NCBI RefSeq assembly: GCF_024807615.1 | Contig: NZ_JANUCJ010000001.1 | Coordinates: 996,361 to 1,060,360, forward strand | From: Tsukamurella ocularis | GTDB taxonomy: Bacteria; Actinomycetota; Actinomycetes; Mycobacteriales; Mycobacteriaceae | Length of the DNA stretch: 64,000 nucleotides | Direction: 5' to 3' | In this document: positions 1 to 8,455 of the stretch, piece after piece | How positions within the stretch are numbered: position 1 is the first letter of the stretch | Layout of the letters: every line of letters begins with the position of its first letter | Position numbers and translations under genes: made by a program | The notes under the pieces: generated by a model | What the model was told of the DNA's origin: nothing | The model's input: the letters and a program-made list of their open reading frames with translations, nothing else | The model's database searches: none

Positions 1-139
1 CTCTCCGCGCGCTACTACGGTCCTGGGCTTGTAGGGCTGACTATCAGAGTTGAGACGCGGTTTTCGAGCGGCCCAGTGACCTATTCGGGTCAGGCCCTTG
101 CGATCGCCCCAGCTGCGTCCCCCCTGGCACACTCAGAGC

Positions 140-526
140 ATGGACGACGTTCTGACTGAGGATGCCCTCGCAGGTATTCGTGCACGTTTTCTCCCCGGGG
201 CGTACCCGATGTTAGACATCCAGCCTGGGTGGTACCCGATCGTTGTTGACCTCGATCGAGAGCTCAATTCGATCGATCCGGAGTATCAGTTGGTGCAGGT
301 CAAGGAGAAGTTCGGTGGTCTGCGCTACTACGTGGAGTTTGCGCCCGACAGGCCGCGTCCCGGGTTTGATGCCCTGATTCGGGCGGCGGAGCTGCGGTCG
401 GAGCGAACATGTGAGGTATGCGGCGCTGAAGGGGGGCCGGCGCATCGGGGGAGCTGGGTTCGGACGCTCTGTGCTGCCGACGCGGCGGCGGACGATTTCG
501 TCCCGGATGCGGACATCGTGGACTGA
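140..526 (+). CDS. Uncharacterised protein A with C-terminal cysteine pair motif (intact copy)
   Basis: This 128-residue protein is of unknown function. The ATG at 140 is preferred to upstream starts because the second copy at 17852 begins at the equivalent Met-Asp-Asp. The middle carries VKEKFGGLRYY, a motif I recognise from a widespread uncharacterised bacterial family. The C-terminal third has a CxxC (CEVCG) followed by a lone Cys in WVRTLC, which suggests a small metal-binding knuckle; that is inference. It is the first gene of a module (A, then B on the opposite strand, then C) that recurs on the far side of the biosynthetic cluster. Nothing in the sequence gives a biochemical role. Confidence 0.65.
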   Translation: MDDVLTEDALAGIRARFLPGAYPMLDIQPGWYPIVVDLDRELNSIDPEYQLVQVKEKFGGLRYYVEFAPDRPRPGFDALIRAAELRSERTCEVCGAEGGPAHRGSWVRTLCAADAAADDFVPDADIVD

Positions 527-545
527 TCCGCGAAGCCGGGGGTGC

Positions 546-878
546 TCATCTGTCGGTCGCGGCGCCGATCTGTTCCAAGGGCACGGTGACCTCGTGATCG
601 CCGTAGGTGAGGGTGATGCCGACCTCGCGGACACCAGCAGCGGCGGGGTGGACCTGTAGCGCCGCCAGAACGTCGGTGACTTCGGCGGTGCCGGTTGCGG
701 CCACGAGGGTAGCTACTGCGCCGCGGAGAGTTTCGATGGCGCCGCGGTGACGCTCGTCGATCACCTGCTGTTCAGCGAGGATCGCGTCGACGTGCGCACG
801 AAGCTCTGGATCGGACGGTATCCGGTCGAGGCGCTCATTGCCGGACCTGAGTCTGGCTGATCGGTTGGGCCTGGTCAT
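546..878 (-). CDS. Uncharacterised protein B (intact copy)
   Basis: The protein is 110 residues from the ATG at 878. A GTG 15 bases upstream is possible, but the paralogue at 18256-18588 is also exactly 110 residues, which supports 878. It looks mostly helical and charged in the N-terminal two thirds (the segment PELRAHVDAILAEQQVIDER), then has a short beta-like tail with ITLTYGDHEVTVPLEQI. No catalytic motif is visible. It lies convergent to gene A with only 19 bases between them. The pairing with A and C is kept in both copies of the module, so the three probably work together; the function is unknown. Confidence 0.6.
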   Translation of the reverse strand: MTRPNRSARLRSGNERLDRIPSDPELRAHVDAILAEQQVIDERHRGAIETLRGAVATLVAATGTAEVTDVLAALQVHPAAAGVREVGITLTYGDHEVTVPLEQIGAATDR

Positions 879-949
879 GTGTGGAGTATCCACCCTGGGG
901 CGCGGATCGGGGTGGACAAGTCTGACGGAATCACAGGATCATCGACACC

Positions 950-1366
950 GTGACAGACGATGCTGCGACCCCACTGGACGCTGGTGGCAACGTGCTTGAC
1001 GAGATCGTCGGGCCGTTCTGGGATGCTGACAGTGCCGCCGCCTACCTGTCGCTGCGCGCGGACGAACTCGCCAGGAAGATCGAATCGGATCAGATCATCT
1101 GGGTGCCCCTCGCGAGCGGCACGCGGGTGTTCCCCGCCTGGCAGTTCGCCGCCGATCGCGAAGCTCAGGACAGGCTGCTGATCGTGTGGAAGGCGCTGCG
1201 AGCGGACGCAGATCCCTGGACCGCCGCGGTCTGGATGTGCTCGCCGGCGCGCGACCTCGACGGACAGTCGGTCCTCGACTACCTGGTAGGCGATCCATCG
1301 GATCCCCATCGTCTCGCGACGGTGATGGACCTTGTCGCCGTGGATACCGCAGGATGGCGGCAATAG
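950..1366 (+). CDS. Small antitoxin-like protein C (MbcA/ParS-type C-terminus, tentative)
   Basis: A 138-residue acidic, Trp-rich protein starting at a GTG. The C-terminal part (PWTAAVWMCSPARDLDGQSV, then LDYLVGD) resembles the Xre/MbcA/ParS toxin-binding domain, where a conserved Trp and a G-x-S/T-x-x-L-x-x-L pattern follow a proline turn. That is a family-pattern judgement by eye, not a search. Gene D overlaps its end by 13 bases, the arrangement of a two-gene toxin-antitoxin unit, though D does not look like a RES toxin. A paralogue at 18673-19047 keeps this C-terminus but has a stop codon near the equivalent N-terminus. Confidence 0.55.
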   Translation: MTDDAATPLDAGGNVLDEIVGPFWDADSAAAYLSLRADELARKIESDQIIWVPLASGTRVFPAWQFAADREAQDRLLIVWKALRADADPWTAAVWMCSPARDLDGQSVLDYLVGDPSDPHRLATVMDLVAVDTAGWRQ

Positions 1367-1743
1367 GCGTGGCCGGCGGACAGGTTCAGGAGCCTACTGA
1401 GGGCGGGAGTTATGAAGGGCACCCTCGCCACGGAGGGCGATACCTGGTGCGCTCACGCAGCGCGGGCACGGATGTGTGGGCCGCTCTCGAGGTCGACGGA
1501 AAGTTGTACTGCTACCTCCCCGCGTCGGGGAGCTTCCATTTCAATCGGGGCCTCACGGCTGACTGGATATGGGACCGCGAACTGGATTACCAGCCAATCA
1601 CCACCGCGCAGGTTCGCGATTGGACCGCCGCCGGCGCGGTCGGCGCGCTCGATCCGGTCGAACACAGCGCCGTTCTCCGTTCATTGCTTGAGGCGCGCTT
1701 GCTGACCGACGGCGCACTCAATTTCGTCGTCGAATCCGATTGA
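1354..1743 (+). CDS. Uncharacterised protein D, translationally coupled to C
   Basis: The ATG at 1354 lies inside the end of gene C, so the two genes overlap by 13 bases and are probably co-translated. The product is 129 residues, with a central aromatic-rich section (KLYCYLPASGSFHFNRGLTA) and an acidic tail. I do not recognise the fold. Its position directly after an antitoxin-like gene makes a toxin or second partner possible, but no RES, PIN or RelE signature is visible. The second copy of the module (17852-19047) lacks this gene. Confidence 0.5.
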   Translation: MAAIGVAGGQVQEPTEGGSYEGHPRHGGRYLVRSRSAGTDVWAALEVDGKLYCYLPASGSFHFNRGLTADWIWDRELDYQPITTAQVRDWTAAGAVGALDPVEHSAVLRSLLEARLLTDGALNFVVESD

Positions 1744-1927
1744 CGTGCCGAGGCTTTCGTGGTGCCTCGACGCGAAGCCGTCGGCCTCCAGCCTCTCGGT
1801 TTCCGCCATCGTTGAGATCCCCAGTTTGTCTCGGTGCAGAACCAGTACGTTTAGATTCCGTTCTGCGGCACCGTCGTGGTCGTTCACTCGCTGGAATACG
1901 AGCGAGTGCGCGAGGAGATCGTCATAG

Positions 1928-2400
1928 TCATCGTTGCGGATTGATCAAGACGTCGGGCAACGATTCCGTCGAACGTGCTCGCCGCCAGCAGGAGCTACAG
2001 CCGTCGATGCGGCGCCCCGTGCTCCCCACGGTCGCGCGACCGCTCCAGACCGTCGCGTCGATTTCGATGAGCTGGACGGGCGCCCGGGTGGCAGCGGTGG
2101 CTATCGACCACGCTTCGGGTTCATGCACGACGCTTCTCGATCACCACAGCCCAAGACCACCGGCGCTCCAAATACGACCAGCCCTTCAGTTTGGACGTCG
2201 GGTGTCGGACTGGCATCTCTGCCACTCCGCCGTTGCGACCGTTGATCCAGAGCTGGATCTCGGCCCCACGTCGACCAGTCGCCATAGATGAGCAGGCAAG
2301 TTTCCGCCACGTAGTCAGCGTCGGCGTGGCGATAGCTGCGGACCCGTACGGCCTGCTCGCCGGCCTCCGAGATTCGCAACGCCCATGAACGGCCATCCAC
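1928..2400 (-). pseudogene. Probable decayed coding sequence, minus strand
   Basis: Reading leftwards from about 2400, one frame gives a protein-like stretch (SYRHADADYVAETCLLIYGD). The plausible continuation (QLWINGRNGGVAEMPVRHPT) is in a neighbouring frame, and another stretch ending near 1928 lies in a further frame. This suggests an old gene with at least one frameshift. The minus strand of 1681-1930 also reads protein-like (ERLEADGFASRHHESLGTS). No family is recognised. The rest of 2401-2692 holds nothing I can call. Confidence 0.25.
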
Positions 2401-2692
2401 GGATTCCCACGAGCTTTATCTGCGGCTCCGCGACTGCGGCTCTACTGGAGAGCAACATTCTTGACCGGGCATCGGCGAGGCGCCCGGAGTACCTGAGAGC
2501 AGTTACCGCACATAGATCGAACGGACTTACCACCGCTGACTCCAGGAGACTCGACTGGCTTGGTCGACGGCCATCGAATACGTGGCGATCACCGGCATAG
2601 CAGCGCTGCGGCGTGACGCCGCAACTGTCACCGGTGCCCAGTCCAAGGAGCTCAGGCTCCTGGTCCGCCTTGGCTGAAGTGAACCTCGTAGA

Positions 2693-3925
2693 TCAGCTCA
2701 ACCGGCCAAGTGCCGCTCGAAGAGTGGCGGGTGCGGCCAGGTAAGAGCTTGCCGAGATCTGTCGAGATCCAAAGGCGTGAAATCGGTTCGCCTCGGTGGA
2801 GTCGCGCGCGGCCGCTGAGTACAGGATTCGTTCGAATAGATTGAGTCGTCTTCCGCTGGCGTACCCCTGCATGAGATGTGTATGCATCTTGGTCCCTGCC
2901 GATCGTCGTCGCTCGTATGTGCGCAGAGCTGCATCGATGGACTCGTAGCCGTCGAGGGTCCGCTTAGATGCTACATTTCCAATGCTGTCCGCAAGCCACT
3001 GCGCGCTAAGTAGAGCCCAGGCACATCCGATGCCCCAGAGAGGGTCGTTAGCACCAACAGCGTCTCCGATAAGCGCTGCTCCTGAGCGTGCCGCATCACG
3101 GTAGTAGAGAGGATAGTCGACAGTACCAATGATCTTGCCAGCGATGTTTTCGCGACCAACGCGAGGCGCGCCCGGAAGCCGATTAACGAAGTCAAGATAG
3201 GCCGCAGTACGGTCGTTCTCGAAATCCTTGTACTTGGACTTTTCCGGAATCACTGCCAAGACGCTAAGGTCGCCGTCGTTAGGCATTAGGTACGCGACGT
3301 CAGGGTCAAGGAACCAAGAAAGGGTCCGGTCGTCATCCGGACGCTCGATGTTACTGAGGTAAGCAAAGTAGCTAAACCGACCGTTTTCGACGATGCGGGT
3401 CGGGCTGCCTAGGCATTCGGCGATCTTCGAGTGCTTGCCATCTGCGCCGACGATTAGGTCTGCTTGCAGGACTACCTCTTCGCCATGACTCTTTCGGCAG
3501 ACGAGCCCTTTGGCTCTTCCGTGCTCGAACACAACGGACTGAGTTTTCAGACCCAGGTGCAGGTCAACGTTGGGGTGGGCCGCGGCGTGTTTCCGAACAA
3601 TAGGGTCCAGTGTTTCCCGGCGAATGTTATAGCTGGCGTTCAGACCGTGCTTTACAGGATTATCCGGGCTAATCCAGCCCCAGCGCGTCCAGTATTTGGG
3701 CACGGTTTCGACCATGCCGGCCCTTAGCAGTTCATCCGTGACCCCGATTCGATCGAGTACGGGGGAGCCGCAGCCATGAATGTGGTGCGTGCATAGGACC
3801 TTGTACGAGTCAGACGAGCTCCTAGCCTCGACCAACGCGACTCGATTACCTTGCTCAGCGAGAAGGATAGCGGCTGCGCATCCCGCAATACTTGCTCCGT
3901 TGATGATGATGTCGTAGCGGTCCAT
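2693..3925 (-). CDS. FAD-dependent oxidoreductase (PHBH-fold / geranylgeranyl-reductase-like)
   Basis: A 410-residue flavoprotein of the UbiH/PHBH superfamily. Residues 10-15 form the dinucleotide-binding loop (GASIAG, the first glycine of the usual GxGxxG kept) and Glu33 ends the Rossmann strand. A DG motif (GADGKHSK) lies near 160-167 and the GD motif (IGDAVGAND) near 287. In this superfamily these bind NAD(P)H and the FAD ribityl chain. It could hydroxylate, epoxidise, halogenate or saturate an acyl or polyene substrate; the sequence does not decide. The ATG at 3925 is chosen because AAAGG lies 12 bases upstream and it avoids overlap with the TetR gene, which ends at 3942. It is divergent from the ACP operon. 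Confidence 0.85.
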   Translation of the reverse strand: MDRYDIIINGASIAGCAAAILLAEQGNRVALVEARSSSDSYKVLCTHHIHGCGSPVLDRIGVTDELLRAGMVETVPKYWTRWGWISPDNPVKHGLNASYNIRRETLDPIVRKHAAAHPNVDLHLGLKTQSVVFEHGRAKGLVCRKSHGEEVVLQADLIVGADGKHSKIAECLGSPTRIVENGRFSYFAYLSNIERPDDDRTLSWFLDPDVAYLMPNDGDLSVLAVIPEKSKYKDFENDRTAAYLDFVNRLPGAPRVGRENIAGKIIGTVDYPLYYRDAARSGAALIGDAVGANDPLWGIGCAWALLSAQWLADSIGNVASKRTLDGYESIDAALRTYERRRSAGTKMHTHLMQGYASGRRLNLFERILYSAAARDSTEANRFHAFGSRQISASSYLAAPATLRAALGRLS

Positions 3926-3941
3926 GGTGTGTGTGAGCCTT

Positions 3942-4517
3942 TCAGTTGCCGCCGATATATGCATAATCGGCCTCGGTGATTACGCGGGTGTCTCCATTGT
4001 TCTCAAAGTCAGGACCGACGTTCGTCGCGCCAATTATCGCCATTCCATTTAGGTGTTCACCAAGGGCCATGAACACCCGAAACTCCTCAATGGGTACGTC
4101 CTTCACGGCTTTGCGAAGGCGAGTCCAGTGATCGCGATACGCGTCGCGCACAGCAGCGGTCAACTCCGGATTATCGGCTGCCGCGAACGCCTGCAACTTC
4201 AGGACAAGTGGCGAACGATCTTGGACCAGCTTCTTGTAGTGGCGGCCCATAGCGACTAGGCCTGCTGTGCCAGTGGCGCCCTCGGCAGCGGCAACCATGC
4301 CGTCTGTCAGGTCAGACATGACGGACTGGAACGCCTCGGCGAACAGTCCTGCCTTCCCAGCGAAACTCTTGTAGACGTACGGCGTCGACACTCCAGCTTC
4401 GCTTGCGATGGCCTCTATCGAGGCACCGGCGTAGCCATCACGCGCGAAGTGGACAGCCGCAATCGTGCGCAACTGCAACAATCGTGCCTGCCTGGACATC
4501 CGTGAGCCAGTCTTCAT
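3942..4517 (-). CDS. TetR-family transcriptional regulator 1
   Basis: A 191-residue TetR-type repressor. The N-terminal helix-turn-helix includes SIEAIASEAGVSTPYVYKSF followed by a GLF segment, the classic TetR DNA-binding arrangement. The C-terminal helical part should bind a ligand, possibly the pathway product. The ATG at 4517 has GAGGACGG at ribosome-binding distance; a GTG at 4595 would add 26 poorly conserved-looking residues and lies inside an operator-like palindrome. It is followed after 16 bases by the FAD oxidoreductase and is divergent from the ACP gene, so it probably controls both directions from the 4518-4801 interval. Confidence 0.85.
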   Translation of the reverse strand: MKTGSRMSRQARLLQLRTIAAVHFARDGYAGASIEAIASEAGVSTPYVYKSFAGKAGLFAEAFQSVMSDLTDGMVAAAEGATGTAGLVAMGRHYKKLVQDRSPLVLKLQAFAAADNPELTAAVRDAYRDHWTRLRKAVKDVPIEEFRVFMALGEHLNGMAIIGATNVGPDFENNGDTRVITEADYAYIGGN

Positions 4518-4579
4518 GTACACACCGTCCTCGTCTAGACCTTCGTCGCGCCGACGGTCCGTCAGACCGCCGGCACACT

Positions 4580-4595
4580 GTAAGTTACTACTCAC
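4580..4595. promoter_or_regulatory. Operator-like imperfect palindrome in the divergent promoter region
   Basis: GTAAGTTACTACTCAC is an imperfect palindrome (GTxAGT half-sites) in the 284-base gap between the TetR gene and the ACP gene. TetR regulators of acyl metabolism often bind palindromes with TTACT/AGTAA cores, so autoregulation is a reasonable inference. AT-rich, promoter-like sequence follows at about 4640-4690. Half-sites (AGTAA) also occur in the other TetR intergenic region near 16995 and 17060. Confidence 0.3.
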
Positions 4596-4801
4596 TTCAC
4601 AGCAGCGCCAGCTAACTCTCCAACTGGCCTATTGTCCCAGGTCAGCACTGTTACGAGGTTGTGAACATAAGTATACGTTCTATGACCATCGCTTGCGGAG
4701 GAGCAAGTGGAGCCCTACTGTCGGCGTGTGGGCGCCAACCAGCCCGCGACATATCGGGAGGTTCTCGCGCAGGCGAGGGCCATCGCAGAGAGGTGCAGAC
4801 C

Positions 4802-5056
4802 GTGACCGCAGCAGATATCACGCCTGTTGAGATCGACAAGAAGTTGCGCGAGATCGTCGTCGATGTATTTGAGATCGGCGATCCACAGTCGCTCACCCTG
4901 ACGAGTAGCTTCGTCGATGACCACGAAGGCGACTCTCTGGGCATGATCGAGATCGCATCTCGGGTCGAGGCGGATCTCGCAATTGTCATTCCGACAGAGC
5001 GTCTTGAATCCGTCGACAACCTCGGGGACCTGATCCGCGTTGTGGTCGGCAACTGA
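4802..5056 (+). CDS. Acyl carrier protein
   Basis: An 84-residue acidic ACP starting at the GTG at 4802, with AGAGG seven bases upstream. The phosphopantetheine attachment Ser sits in GDSLGMIEI (family consensus DSL) on helix II, around residue 45. It should carry the growing chain for the ketosynthase pair, ketoreductase and dehydratase encoded immediately downstream. One base separates its stop from the ketosynthase GTG start, so translation is probably coupled. Longer upstream reading is possible in this frame but contains a low-complexity leader unlike ACPs. Confidence 0.9.
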   Translation: MTAADITPVEIDKKLREIVVDVFEIGDPQSLTLTSSFVDDHEGDSLGMIEIASRVEADLAIVIPTERLESVDNLGDLIRVVVGN

Positions 5057-5057
5057 G

Positions 5058-6275
5058 GTGAGCCGTCGGCACCGAGTCCTTGTTACCGGAATCGGCACCG
5101 TCTCGCCTGCGGGAGCGCACGCGGGGCGCGCGTTCGGGCAAGTTCTGCAAGCGAATCGGTCTTACACCGGGCCAATCAAGTCCGTTGACGTGCGAGATCT
5201 GAAGGACCAGTGCGGAGGCGAAGTTACCGTGGCACTGCCCGTCCTCAGGTCGAACAGGGGCGGCCGCGCGTCGACCCTTGCCGCCTACGCCGCGGAAATC
5301 GCGATCAACGATGCCCGACTTGACGACGCGCCTCAACGGCGGGTCGCTGTCGCGGTCGGTACTACCAACGGTGAGTCGGCCAGCATTGAGGATTGGGCTC
5401 GTCGCGAGGGTCAGGACTCAAGATCCAAACAGGATTGCCATATGCAGCCGTCGGGCTCCGGTCTCGAGCCGCATAGCCTGACTGCGTCCGTCATCGATCA
5501 TCTACGACTTCAAAGCGTCGAGTCTCAGACATTTGCCACTGCGTGCGCAGCTGGCAATTACGCGATCATGTATGGAGCCGAGTTGATTGCGCACGGAGAC
5601 GCCCAGGTGGCAGTTGTCGGCGGAGCCGACGCCTACAATCGTTGGGGCCATGTAGGATTCGCTCGCCTCGGCGCGGTCGCGGCGAGCGAGTGCAGGCCGT
5701 TCGACGCGCATCGGGACGGCATGCTTCCATCGGAAGGCGCCGCATTTCTGGTGTTGGAGTCCGAGCAATCGGCGCGTAAGAGGTCTGCGCGTGTTTACGC
5801 CGAACTTCGTGGATCGGCATTGACTTGTGACGCTAAGCATCCAACGGCTCCGGACCAGGCGGGGGTCGTCCGCTGTGCTGAGCTCGCACTCGAACGCGCG
5901 CGGCTCGATCCGTCCGAACTGGACTACATCTCGGCTCATGGAACCGGCACTCACGCAAATGATCTCACTGAAGCGGGAGCTATGGCGCTGGTGCTCGCTG
6001 CATCAGGTAGAGCAACGCCGATTAGCTCGGTCAAGTCTAGCCTCGGCCACATGATGGGCGCAGCGAGCGCTATCGGGGCGGCCGCCAGCTGTCTCAGCAT
6101 CTCGGGGCAATTCGTGCCCCCCACGGTTCATCTTCGCCACGTAGACCCCGAGTTGGAACACGCTTCTCTTGACTTCCCGCGCAAGGCGCGGCCGGGACGG
6201 GTAAAAGCTGCGATGAATAACGGATTCGCCTTCGGCGGAAACAATGCAATAACTGTCTTCGGAGAGTACTCATGA
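5058..6275 (+). CDS. Beta-ketoacyl-ACP synthase (KAS I/II type, catalytic subunit)
   Basis: A 405-residue condensing enzyme. The nucleophile Cys163 lies in TACAAGNYA, with His294 in AHGTGTHAND and His331 in SSLGHMMGA, giving the complete Cys-His-His triad of FabF-like and type II PKS ketosynthases. It should elongate the ACP-bound chain with malonyl units. The next gene overlaps by four bases (ATGA) and encodes a Cys-less relative, as in KS-alpha/KS-beta pairs. The GTG at 5058 is chosen because it abuts the ACP stop; a TTG 18 bases upstream is the only alternative nearby. Confidence 0.9.
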   Translation: MSRRHRVLVTGIGTVSPAGAHAGRAFGQVLQANRSYTGPIKSVDVRDLKDQCGGEVTVALPVLRSNRGGRASTLAAYAAEIAINDARLDDAPQRRVAVAVGTTNGESASIEDWARREGQDSRSKQDCHMQPSGSGLEPHSLTASVIDHLRLQSVESQTFATACAAGNYAIMYGAELIAHGDAQVAVVGGADAYNRWGHVGFARLGAVAASECRPFDAHRDGMLPSEGAAFLVLESEQSARKRSARVYAELRGSALTCDAKHPTAPDQAGVVRCAELALERARLDPSELDYISAHGTGTHANDLTEAGAMALVLAASGRATPISSVKSSLGHMMGAASAIGAAASCLSISGQFVPPTVHLRHVDPELEHASLDFPRKARPGRVKAAMNNGFAFGGNNAITVFGEYS

Positions 6276-7249
6276 ACAACGAAGACGCGCTGATCGTCGA
6301 CTATGTCTCGGCAAATCGGCCAATTGCCGGGTTCCGGGCAGAGTCAGAACAAATGGCGGCTATGCCAAAAGGCACTAAACATCTTGATCAATTGTCGAAA
6401 CTCGCCATTGGCGCAGGCATGGAGGCATCGGCAGCGCGGCCAGAGTTGGCTGACCGGAGAACAGCTGTTATAACGGCAACCTCCGGAAGTCTACAGAGCG
6501 CAGTCGACTACTACGTTCGCAGCGTCGACAATGGGGCATCGACGGTGAGCCCACGAGGCTTTCCATCAACTGTACTCAATTGCGCATCCAGTCAGATCGC
6601 ACTCCACATAAAGTGCGAAGGCCCCAATGCGACGCTAACCTCCGGCAATACATCTCTCGCCGCCGCGCTTCGATACGCGCGCCTACTCTTCCGTAGCGAC
6701 CTCGCTGATCGGGCGCTTGTTGTCGGAGCCGAAGAGAAGACCGTATCGCGCGTACACGAGAGACTCGCGCGGGGAGCTCTCGCTGAAGAGACAGACCTAG
6801 GCGAGGGCGGGATCGCCCTAGTTGTGCGTCCCAACGACGGGAAATTCGAGGCGGGCGCCAAAGCACCGTTGCGCGTGCTAGCAGCGGCACGAATCGCTGG
6901 AGGGGCAAAAGCCGGAGTATCCCTAACGGAGGCGATCGAACGTGCGCTCGACGAGGGAGGCTTGGAAGCCAGCACGGTCAACGAAGTCCGCACCACCTGC
7001 GACTTCAGACCGGATCTTCGCGACATAGAAAGACAGGTTGTCGAATCCGCGCTGGCCAGGACGAACGCTGAAGTTATTCCGCTGAGCCCTTCGATCGGAG
7101 ATTTGGGGGCCGCGACATCAATGACTCGGATCAGTGAAATCGCGACTGCGGTCCTAGGAACCGTCTGTCTAATAACGTCAATTGAAAGCGATGGCTCGGC
7201 CGGCGCTGTTGTCGTCGCGGTCGGCACTAGCGATATTGAGGAAGGGTGA
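6272..7249 (+). CDS. Ketosynthase-like chain-length-factor-type subunit
   Basis: A 325-residue thiolase-fold protein starting in an ATGA overlap with the ketosynthase and preceded by GGAGAG. The position expected for the catalytic Cys reads LTSGNTSLAAAL, with no cysteine, and the His motifs are not conserved (SIGDLGAAT where GHxxGAA is expected). This is how chain-length factors (KS-beta) differ from active ketosynthases. It is about 80 residues shorter than usual CLFs. The most likely role is as heterodimer partner of the preceding enzyme, setting chain length; an independent enzymatic role is unlikely. Confidence 0.8.
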   Translation: MNNEDALIVDYVSANRPIAGFRAESEQMAAMPKGTKHLDQLSKLAIGAGMEASAARPELADRRTAVITATSGSLQSAVDYYVRSVDNGASTVSPRGFPSTVLNCASSQIALHIKCEGPNATLTSGNTSLAAALRYARLLFRSDLADRALVVGAEEKTVSRVHERLARGALAEETDLGEGGIALVVRPNDGKFEAGAKAPLRVLAAARIAGGAKAGVSLTEAIERALDEGGLEASTVNEVRTTCDFRPDLRDIERQVVESALARTNAEVIPLSPSIGDLGAATSMTRISEIATAVLGTVCLITSIESDGSAGAVVVAVGTSDIEEG

Positions 7250-7253
7250 TGGT

Positions 7254-7724
7254 ATGACCGATATTGGATTTGAGACGACGATCTGGCGCCATTGGACCGC
7301 GCTCTGGAACGGGGAAATCGATCAGGCCGATCCCGAATCATTTATTGCAGACGAGACCCGGGTCCATCTACCCAAGTTCGGTATGCCCCCCGAGCACACG
7401 CTCGCTACACGGTCGTCAGTAGTCAACTGGATTAATGGCTTCCGGAGCTTCTACGCGCCAGACGCGAGGTTTGCCGCAGAACTTGGTCCATGGTTGATCG
7501 ACGAATACGTAATTGCGCGGTGGAAATTCACAGGCACGTGGATATCTGGCGCGCCAGCAGGGGCACTCGCGGCGTCAGGGACGGCGGTGGCAATCTCAGG
7601 CGTCGACATTCTCCGCATCGACAACAGCAAGCGGATCGCAGAGTACTGGCTCACGGACGACCAGCTCGATCTATATAGCCAGCTCGCCGCTCCTGTTCCC
7701 GTCGGACAGAGGAACGAAGTATGA
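7254..7724 (+). CDS. SnoaL/NTF2-like protein 1
   Basis: A 156-residue alpha+beta-barrel-type protein. The pattern near the N-terminus (WxxxWNGE), the VxxWxxGF helix, the RWKFTGTW strand and the terminal GVDILRID...IAEYW strand are typical of SnoaL-like/NTF2 cyclase or hydroxylase-like proteins. The ATG follows the CLF stop by four bases with GAAGGG upstream. Family members include polyketide cyclases (SnoaL, AknH) and isomerases. It is one of three paralogues in this cluster; acting on a polyketide or unsaturated aldehyde is inferred from context only. Confidence 0.75.
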   Translation: MTDIGFETTIWRHWTALWNGEIDQADPESFIADETRVHLPKFGMPPEHTLATRSSVVNWINGFRSFYAPDARFAAELGPWLIDEYVIARWKFTGTWISGAPAGALAASGTAVAISGVDILRIDNSKRIAEYWLTDDQLDLYSQLAAPVPVGQRNEV

Positions 7725-8455
7725 GACCAGTCGCCGTAATTACCGGTTCATCGAGAGGCCTTGGTGCAGCGCTGATGGTCTCGTTCGCCCAGGCGGGTTA
7801 TGACGTTGCCGGGTGCTACCGGACGCATCCAGCGGGCACAGACCGGGTACGGCTAGCCGTCGAGGATACCGGCGCGCGGTACCTAGGTGAGGTGTGTGAC
7901 ATAGGAGACGTGAAGGATGTTAAGCGCTTCTTTGCTACCGTAATCGACACCCTCGGCGCGCCAAGTGTAGTCATCGCAAATGCAGGGATCACTGAAGATA
8001 CGCCCATAGCACTCATGTCCGACGACCAATGGCAGCGAGTGATCGATACCAACCTTACGGGATCATTTTACGTGATGCGCGAGGCTGCCGCTGTCATGAG
8101 ACGGCAGCGGCAGGGCGCAATCATCGCGATGTCCTCGGTAGCCGGGATGCGCGGCCAGGTGGGACAGGCGAATTACGCGGCAGCGAAGTCGGGACTGATT
8201 GCCGTTACGAAGACGCTTTCACTCGAGGTTGCCCGTCAGGGAATCCGGGTCAATTCGATCCTGCCCGGCTATATCGCGAGTGACATGACACAGGCAATGC
8301 CCGAGAAGACACGAGACAGAGCGATGAGCTCAATTCCACTCCGGAGGTTCGGAAAACCCGAGGAGGTTGCTGGAATGGCTCTCTATCTCGCCTCAGACGC
8401 AGCGGCGTACGTAACCGGACAATCATTTGTCATTGATGGCGGGCTGACAGCGTGA
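7721..8455 (+). CDS. 3-oxoacyl-ACP reductase (FabG-like SDR)
   Basis: A 244-residue classical short-chain dehydrogenase. TGSSRGLG (residues 8-15) binds NADP(H), NAG is at 87-89, and the catalytic set is Asn111, Ser138/139 (AMSSVAG), Tyr152 and Lys156 (NYAAAKSG). The C-terminal YVTGQSFVIDGGL is typical of FabG. It starts in an ATGA overlap with the SnoaL gene, preceded by AGAGGAA. It should reduce the beta-keto group after each condensation, which makes this a reducing rather than an aromatic type II PKS. Confidence 0.9.
   Translation: MRPVAVITGSSRGLGAALMVSFAQAGYDVAGCYRTHPAGTDRVRLAVEDTGARYLGEVCDIGDVKDVKRFFATVIDTLGAPSVVIANAGITEDTPIALMSDDQWQRVIDTNLTGSFYVMREAAAVMRRQRQGAIIAMSSVAGMRGQVGQANYAAAKSGLIAVTKTLSLEVARQGIRVNSILPGYIASDMTQAMPEKTRDRAMSSIPLRRFGKPEEVAGMALYLASDAAAYVTGQSFVIDGGLTA

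Noticed and set aside
950-1743. Calling genes C and D an Xre/RES toxin-antitoxin pair
   Set aside because: D lacks the Arg-Glu-Ser arrangement of RES toxins, and C lacks the N-terminal Xre helix-turn-helix; only the C-terminal pattern is suggestive.
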